Positions 58,627 through 64,000 of a stretch of DNA of 64,000 bases are shown here, piece after piece. Within the stretch, counting starts at the first letter, position 1. Each line of letters starts with the position of its first letter. The DNA is from Robiginitalea sp. SC105. Lineage in GTDB: Bacteria > Bacteroidota > Bacteroidia > Flavobacteriales > Flavobacteriaceae. The translations under genes and the position numbers were made by a program. The notes beneath the pieces were generated by a model that did no database searches, was not told the origin of the DNA, and saw nothing but the letters and a program-made list of their open reading frames with translations. Location of the stretch: NCBI RefSeq assembly GCF_014243345.1, contig NZ_JACLZF010000001.1, positions 248,001 to 312,000 on the forward strand. Reading direction: 5' to 3'.

Positions 58627-60189
58627 GTGAATAGAGAATTAATCGTAAGATCCAATTCCAATTCCGTCGATTTTGCCTTGCTTAAAAATGGGAAACTCAT
58701 CGAGCTTCACCAGGATGAAGACGATCACAAATTCAACGTTGGCGACATTATGCTCGCCAAAATCCGGAAACCGGTTACCGGGCTCAATGCAGCCTTTGTA
58801 AACGTGGGGTATGAGAAGGATGCATTCCTTCACTATCACGACCTCGGCCCTCAGCTGAAAAGTATGCTGAAATTCTTAAAGATGGCCCGTTCCGGAAGGA
58901 TGAAGGACTTTTCCCTCAAGAATTTTCCATTGGAAAAAGATATCGACAAGAATGGCAGCATCAAGGATGTTGTCAAGCCGAATCAAACCATGCTGGTGCA
59001 AATCGTCAAGGAGCCTATCTCTACCAAAGGACCCCGTATCAGCTCTGAACTTTCCATAGCAGGACGGTACCTTATTCTGGTTCCCTTCTCCGACCGGGTA
59101 TCCGTGTCGCAGAAGATCGGCAGCAAGGAGGAAAAAGACCGCCTCAAAAGGCTGGTACAAAGCATCAAGCCCAAAGGGTTTGGCGTAATCATCCGGACTG
59201 TTGCGGAAGGCAAAAAAGTAGCGGAGCTGGATAAGGATCTCGAGAATCTGATGTCCAAATGGATATCGATGTGCAAGAAAATCAACCGGGCGTCCACCCC
59301 CTCCAAGGTGTTGGTGGAATTAAACCGCGCCTCTTCGATCCTGCGCGACGTCTTCAACGATTCCTTCAGCGGAATCCACGTGGATGATGAAACGCTGTAT
59401 AACCAGATCAAGGATTATGTACACGAAATCGCCCCAGACAAAGAATCCATCGTAAAGTTGTACGCTTCCAACGTGCCTATTTTCGAAAAATTCGGAATAG
59501 AGCGCCAGATAAAGACCTCTTTCGGACGCACCGCGTCCATGAGCAAAGGGGCCTACCTGGTTATCGAGCATACTGAAGCCCTGCACGTCATCGACGTGAA
59601 CAGCGGCAACCGCTCCACAAAAGCCAAAAATCAGGAAGATACGGCCCTTGAAGTCAACCTCATCGCCGCTTCGGAGGTGGCCCGCCAGCTCAGGCTGCGG
59701 GATATGGGGGGGATCATTGTGATCGACTTCATCGACATGGTCCGCCCGGACCACCGCAAGAAACTGTACAACCAGTTACGGGATGAAATGAAGGACGACC
59801 GCGCCAAACACAAGATTTTGCCTCCGAGCAAATTCGGTTTGGTACAGATCACCCGCCAACGGGTACGCCCCGAGGTGAACATCAAGACCACCGAGGTGGA
59901 TCCCAGCGGTAAAGGGGAGGAAGTGGAAGCGCCCATCGTGCTGATCGAGAAAATCAGCGATGAACTGGAGCGCGTCCTCAAAGGCGAAGGCAAGGAAAAG
60001 GCAATCACCCTGAATGCCCATCCCTTTATCGCCGCCTATCTGACCAAAGGGTTCCCTTCCATACGTTCCAAATGGTTTCTGGAATTCAAGAAGTGGATCA
60101 AGATTCAGCCCCGGGACGCCTATTCCTATCTGGAGTACCGCTTTACAGATAAAGACGGGGCTCCCTTGGAGGAAGCTCAGGAAGCATAG
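58627..60189 (+). CDS. rng: Ribonuclease G/E family endoribonuclease
   Basis: This 520-residue RNase G-type enzyme cleaves single-stranded RNA and matures rRNA. It has the S1-like RNA-binding segment (about 35-120), the RNase E/G catalytic core with DVNSGN and the metal site VIDFIDM. The start is GTG 58627 (VNRELIVRSN); an earlier TTG at 58597 is less likely. It is a single gene with a terminator at 60194-60225. Confidence 0.94.
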   Translation: MNRELIVRSNSNSVDFALLKNGKLIELHQDEDDHKFNVGDIMLAKIRKPVTGLNAAFVNVGYEKDAFLHYHDLGPQLKSMLKFLKMARSGRMKDFSLKNFPLEKDIDKNGSIKDVVKPNQTMLVQIVKEPISTKGPRISSELSIAGRYLILVPFSDRVSVSQKIGSKEEKDRLKRLVQSIKPKGFGVIIRTVAEGKKVAELDKDLENLMSKWISMCKKINRASTPSKVLVELNRASSILRDVFNDSFSGIHVDDETLYNQIKDYVHEIAPDKESIVKLYASNVPIFEKFGIERQIKTSFGRTASMSKGAYLVIEHTEALHVIDVNSGNRSTKAKNQEDTALEVNLIAASEVARQLRLRDMGGIIVIDFIDMVRPDHRKKLYNQLRDEMKDDRAKHKILPPSKFGLVQITRQRVRPEVNIKTTEVDPSGKGEEVEAPIVLIEKISDELERVLKGEGKEKAITLNAHPFIAAYLTKGFPSIRSKWFLEFKKWIKIQPRDAYSYLEYRFTDKDGAPLEEAQEA

Positions 60190-60193
60190 ACAA

Positions 60194-60225
60194 AACAGCC
60201 GCCATTCCAGCGGCTGTTTTTTTTT
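60194..60225 (+). terminator. rng terminator
   Basis: AACAGCCGC/GCGGCTGTT arms (60194-60202 and 60210-60218) with a 7-nt loop are followed by a run of T. Confidence 0.9.
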
Positions 60226-60306
60226 GTCCTGATGGGTCGTTTCACCCCGTGCGGCTTTTTTAGGGAATGCCTACATTTACAGGGAATAATTCACCATACC
60301 GGCAAC

Positions 60307-62715
60307 ATGCAAACCATCCGAATCATCCCTTTCCTCGCACTGGCCATACTGGGAGGTTGCGCTCCGGGGGAACCCGGGGAACCGGACTCCTTTGGCGACC
60401 TCCTGAAAAACAGCCCCGCCATCAGCGGGAAACTGGCATACCTGGAAAGCCCGTATGTGACCCCGGGGAACCGGGCCTATATGGTAGGCCACCAGGACGG
60501 TTCCTTTCCCGAGATCGGCTGGCATATCCCGGGGGAAATGGGCGGCATCTGGATGCATCCCGTCAAGCTTATGGACGGGTTCCACACGGAAATCCGCGTT
60601 GGCGGCCAATTACTCCCCAAACCCGATTCGACCCTTTTTGTCAATTATCCCATGGCAAACAGCCACCGGTGGGAATGGAAGGGGCAACCCCTGGTGGTCC
60701 GCCGCGTGCAATTTTCCCCGGACGACCTGCCCGGCGTTGCCCTGGAATACGTGTTTGAGAATCCGGGTCCCGAACCCCTGCAACTGGAATTCGACTTTTT
60801 CGGGGCCGCCGACCTCAGGCCTACCTGGCTCGGGGAACGCACGGGCATGACCGATGGCCCGGATTCTGCCTCCTTCGATCCGGAAGAGGGTACCTGGACC
60901 GCCCGGGATGCCGGCCAGCCCTGGTTTGTCACCTGGGGGGCCGACCGGGCTCCCCGGGAGTCCCTGTCCCCCAGGACCGACAATGGGTACAAGGGCAACG
61001 GGGTTACCGCGGGCCTGCGCTATTCCCTGGAAATACCAGCCAAAGGGTCGCAAAGGATCCGCTTTGCCATTGGCGGCTCAGACACCTCTGCCGCACTGGC
61101 CGGCCAGGTTTGGAAAAAAGTCCTGGAGGATGCACCCACCCTGCTCGTCGGGAAACGCGACCGGTACGAGGGCCTGGCAGCACTTAGTAAGCTGACCATC
61201 CCGGACAAGGACCTGCAGGAGGCCTTTGAATGGCTTAAATACAATTCGGACTGGATGGTGCAAACGGTGCCGGGGATCGGGACGGGCATCACCGCCGGCA
61301 TCCCGGATTACCCCTGGTGGTTCGGGGTGGACAGCGAATACGCCCTCCGGGGGTATATGGCTGTCGGCCAGGACGCGGTTGTTTTCGAAACCATCCGGTT
61401 GCTGGACAGCGTTTCCCGGGCCGTGAACGGCAACGGGCGTATCCTGCACGAAATGTCCACCAACGGCGCGGTTTTCAACCCCGGCAATATCAACGAGACC
61501 CCCCAGTTCGCCTCCCTGGTCTGGCATGTTTACCGCTGGAGCGGCGACCGGGAATTCCTCAGGGCGTATTTCCCGACGATCCGGCAGGGGCTGGACTGGC
61601 TGCTCCGCGAGAACGATGCCGACGGGAACGGCTTCCCGGATGGGTTCGGGATGATGGAGATTCACGGGCTGGACAGCGAAATGATCGACGTGGCCGCCTA
61701 TACGCAGGCGGCCTTCGAACACGCCTCGAAAATCGCGGCCGTCCTGGGAGAAAGCGAATTGTCCGAAAGGTATTCCACCAAGGCGGGGCAGCTGAAGGAT
61801 CGCATCAATTCGGACTTCTGGTCGGAGCCGAACAATTCCTATGCGGACTTCCGGGGGACTGACCAACAGGCGCTGCGCCTGATCGAAGATGCGATTGTCC
61901 GTGCGGACACCCTGGACAAACCCTGGGCAGTAGCTGAACTCGAAGCTACCCGTGAATCCCTCAGGGGAAACCCTGCAACCGGGGTGCGGCCATTTGTGCT
62001 TCACCATAACTGGGTGGTGAATACCCCCATGGAAATGGGCATTGCAGATTCGGCCCGGGCTTTACGGGCCCTGGAAACGGCCCGGAAATTCACCAACCCG
62101 TTCGGTGTTTTTGTTACCGGCATCGACCGGGATGAAACGGCCGGATCCGATGCGGGATCTTTCCGGGGCAGCAAGGCCTTCTCCTATACCGGGGCGGTAA
62201 TGACTTTGCCCACCGGGGTGCTTGCCGTGGCGGAAAACAACTACGGCCGGCCCGACCGCGCCCTGGATTACCTCCGTCGCATGACGCGGAGCTTCAGCTT
62301 TGCGCTGCCCGGGAGCATGTACGAGGTTTCCCCCGATTACGGCATGATTGCACAGGCGTGGAATATCTATTCATTTGCCGTTCCCGTCGTGGAACAGTTC
62401 TTCGGCATCCAACCGATGGCATCGGAGCGCAAAATCAGGATTGCCCCCCAAATGCCAGGGGCCTGGAAGGAAGCTTCCCTGGAGCACGTGCAGGTTGCCG
62501 GCAATTCCATTTCCGTCTATTACCGGGAAGTAAACGGGGAGCAGGCCACCCTGCAGGTAACACAAACCTCCGGCTGGGAACTGGAGATCCCACTGAGCGC
62601 CGAACAGGCAGCAAATTCCGTGGTGGAAGGGGGGGGAATGGAACAGGCTACCGACGGTGCCTACCGTGCATTCAGCACCTCCGGATCCCTGACGGTAACC
62701 TACCCCATAAACTGA
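60307..62715 (+). CDS. Large lipoprotein with a six-hairpin glycosidase-like domain
   Basis: This 802-residue lipoprotein (lipobox LGGC, Cys18) has an N-terminal beta-rich region (about 40-290), an (alpha/alpha)6-barrel region (about 300-690) like glycogen-debranching and related glycosidases, and a beta C-terminal part. Likely active-site stretches include PDYPWWFGVDSEYA and EIHGLDSEMIDVAA. The substrate is unknown; an alpha-glucan or another glycan is a guess. It is exposed on the cell envelope. It starts at ATG 60307; recX begins 2 bp after its stop. Confidence 0.78.
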   Translation: MQTIRIIPFLALAILGGCAPGEPGEPDSFGDLLKNSPAISGKLAYLESPYVTPGNRAYMVGHQDGSFPEIGWHIPGEMGGIWMHPVKLMDGFHTEIRVGGQLLPKPDSTLFVNYPMANSHRWEWKGQPLVVRRVQFSPDDLPGVALEYVFENPGPEPLQLEFDFFGAADLRPTWLGERTGMTDGPDSASFDPEEGTWTARDAGQPWFVTWGADRAPRESLSPRTDNGYKGNGVTAGLRYSLEIPAKGSQRIRFAIGGSDTSAALAGQVWKKVLEDAPTLLVGKRDRYEGLAALSKLTIPDKDLQEAFEWLKYNSDWMVQTVPGIGTGITAGIPDYPWWFGVDSEYALRGYMAVGQDAVVFETIRLLDSVSRAVNGNGRILHEMSTNGAVFNPGNINETPQFASLVWHVYRWSGDREFLRAYFPTIRQGLDWLLRENDADGNGFPDGFGMMEIHGLDSEMIDVAAYTQAAFEHASKIAAVLGESELSERYSTKAGQLKDRINSDFWSEPNNSYADFRGTDQQALRLIEDAIVRADTLDKPWAVAELEATRESLRGNPATGVRPFVLHHNWVVNTPMEMGIADSARALRALETARKFTNPFGVFVTGIDRDETAGSDAGSFRGSKAFSYTGAVMTLPTGVLAVAENNYGRPDRALDYLRRMTRSFSFALPGSMYEVSPDYGMIAQAWNIYSFAVPVVEQFFGIQPMASERKIRIAPQMPGAWKEASLEHVQVAGNSISVYYREVNGEQATLQVTQTSGWELEIPLSAEQAANSVVEGGGMEQATDGAYRAFSTSGSLTVTYPIN

Positions 62716-62717
62716 CC

Positions 62718-63206
62718 ATGGGGCAATTCGGAAGGAAAAACTACACGGTGGAAGACGCCACCCGGCGCATGGAGCGCTATTGTGCCTACCAGGAACGATG
62801 CCACCAGGACGTAGTGGATAAATTGCGGGAGATGCGGATGATCCCTGAAGCCATCGACCAGATTGTCGTTCACCTGATCCAGGGGAATTTCCTCAGCGAG
62901 GAGCGGTTTGCCATGGCCTTTACCCGCGGGAAGTTCCGGCAGAAGTCCTGGGGGCAGAACCGGATCCGAAGGGAACTGAAAATGCGGGGGATTTCCGATT
63001 TCCTGATCCGCAGGGCCCTGGGGTCCTTTTCCGAACCCGAATACCGTGCCCAATTTCAGCACCTCGCGGAAAAACGGCTGGAATCGCTCCAAGGGAAACC
63101 ACCAGCCGAAATACAGCAAAAATTATACAACTACCTGTATTACCGGGGATGGGCTTCAGATTGGATCTATGAATTCCTGAATGGGAAAACCCTGTCGGGC
63201 CCTTGA
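62718..63206 (+). CDS. recX: RecX family regulatory protein
   Basis: This 162-residue protein matches RecX, which limits RecA filament growth. It is built of three-helix repeats with the patterns YCAYQERCHQDVVDKL, QNRIRRELKMRGI and YNYLYYRGWASDWIYEFL. RecA is not in the window. Its ATG is 2 bp after the glycosidase-like gene stop, so the two are co-transcribed, with no clear shared role. Confidence 0.9.
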   Translation: MGQFGRKNYTVEDATRRMERYCAYQERCHQDVVDKLREMRMIPEAIDQIVVHLIQGNFLSEERFAMAFTRGKFRQKSWGQNRIRRELKMRGISDFLIRRALGSFSEPEYRAQFQHLAEKRLESLQGKPPAEIQQKLYNYLYYRGWASDWIYEFLNGKTLSGP

Positions 63207-63267
63207 TGGGGGGACGGTTCTCCTACCGGATTTGACCCTATGGCTTGACGTGGTGCCTATTAGCGAT

Positions 63268-64000
63268 TCAAATGCCCCCAAGGTGTTTATTGGTGCGGGA
63301 AATCGCCTGCTCATTCTTCCGCTCGATCCACTGCTGACCCTGGATCTTCCGCATCATGGTATCGTAATGCCGCATGATAAAAATATTGTACAGGGCCTTG
63401 CTCAGGTTTTTGGGGTTCCGGGCAATCGCCCTCAGGCTCATTGAAAACCCGGGGGTGATATAGCGCATATAATGCCAGTACCCCTCCGGGATATAGAGCA
63501 CCTCCCCGTGCTGCAGTTCCGCGCGGTACCCGTTGACATAGCGGAGTGCCGGCCACTGGGAAAGGTCCGGGGCCGAAAAGTCGATGCTTTCGTGGGTGAT
63601 CAGGGAATGGGGCACCCGGTAGAGGTACTTGTTTTCCGACTGGGAAAACAGGATGCATTCCTTCCGGCCCTCAAAATGGAAATGGAAAATGTTGGCCAGG
63701 TCGATGTCGTAGTGCATGAAGGTGTAGGAATCCTGCCCCCCGAAAAACAACATGGGCAGGCTCTTCATCAGGCGCAACCCGAAGTCGGGATACTCAAAAT
63801 CCTCCTGCAGCCGGGGTACCTCCCGAAGGATATTCCACAGGAAGATCCGGTACCGGGTGGGTTCCCGCCGGAGCAGGTCGATATAGTCGGCCATGCGCAT
63901 TTTTGCATGGGGTTCGTTGAACCCGTCCTTGTGGTCTACCGGCCGGTCGTCATACAGGGGGACGGTCAGGTCACCGGCAACTTCCCGGATGTAGTCCAGG
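63268..64000 (-). CDS. Cupin-like (JmjC-related) protein, 5' end cut by the window edge
   Basis: The frame is open through 64000 and runs LDYIREVAGDLTVPLYDD before an internal ATG at 63900, so at least 33 codons lie upstream of that ATG and the true start is beyond the window. It matches cupin-like JmjC-type oxygenases with the metal motif HYD (in FMHYDIDL) and a later His in EGYWHYM, suggesting Fe(II)- and 2-oxoglutarate-dependent hydroxylase activity. Its 3' end converges with recX. Substrate is unknown. Confidence 0.88.
   Translation of the reverse strand, partial: LDYIREVAGDLTVPLYDDRPVDHKDGFNEPHAKMRMADYIDLLRREPTRYRIFLWNILREVPRLQEDFEYPDFGLRLMKSLPMLFFGGQDSYTFMHYDIDLANIFHFHFEGRKECILFSQSENKYLYRVPHSLITHESIDFSAPDLSQWPALRYVNGYRAELQHGEVLYIPEGYWHYMRYITPGFSMSLRAIARNPKNLSKALYNIFIMRHYDTMMRKIQGQQWIERKNEQAISRTNKHLGGI

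Overview
The window looks like core chromosome of a marine Flavobacteriaceae bacterium (phylum Bacteroidota), probably a GC-rich genus such as Robiginitalea. This is inferred from four things. The gliding genes gldD and gldE sit in the order mutY-ssb-gldE-gldD. Many families are Bacteroidota-typical (DUF4271, DUF4296, DUF3098, DUF3127, DUF4301, tandem M16 peptidases). Promoters repeatedly carry the Bacteroidota -7 element TAnnTTTG. Shine-Dalgarno sequences are mostly absent. I found no rRNA, tRNA, insertion sequence, prophage or CRISPR array. Both edges cut genes: a possible nine-residue gene tail at the left and a 5'-truncated cupin gene at the right.

Layout. 0-9 kb: a LuxE-like ligase, tyrS, an epimerase, a leftward DPM-synthase / dihydroorotase / DUF4296 operon, and a rightward GT39 / DUF4271 / hemD operon. 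9-18.5 kb: pckA, DUF423, a saccharopine dehydrogenase-like enzyme, an AsnC regulator, a zinc peptidase, alanine dehydrogenase, a 425-bp AT-rich non-coding island with nested inverted repeats, and leuS. 18.6-22.8 kb: ftsX, DUF3098, uppP, truB, a TonB-like protein and a thioredoxin-like protein. 22.8-28.9 kb: a TetR-led type I-like export operon (ABC, HlyD, TolC, YitT) whose ABC protein has a strongly degenerate nucleotide-binding domain. 29-38 kb: DNA repair, aat, a fatty-acid transporter family protein, an SSB-tailed DUF3127 protein, flavin reductase, an orphan histidine kinase, HIT, an sdpI/sdpR pair with a clear palindromic operator, and greA.

38.4-43.9 kb is the most interesting region. 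A TonB-dependent receptor is preceded by an unmistakable TPP riboswitch. Next to it, on the same strand, are a PnuC-type transporter, an MTH1187/YkoF-type thiamine-binding protein and a single-frame fusion of a NadR-like P-loop kinase to DUF4301. Together these suggest a complete thiamine salvage route: outer membrane receptor, inner membrane PnuT, and an intracellular kinase that may trap thiamine. The DUF4301 domain has no known role and would be linked to thiamine here.

44-64 kb: a phosphopantetheinyl transferase, ahcY, a DUF3332 lipoprotein, rpmA and rplU (L21 with a long Ala/Lys linker and a Rho_N-like tail), a split-site M16 peptidase pair, a DMT transporter, a PLP dehydratase, the gld cluster, HU, a 29-residue AURKAIP1/COX24-type ribosome-associated protein, RNase G, a large glycosidase-like lipoprotein, recX and a JmjC-like cupin.
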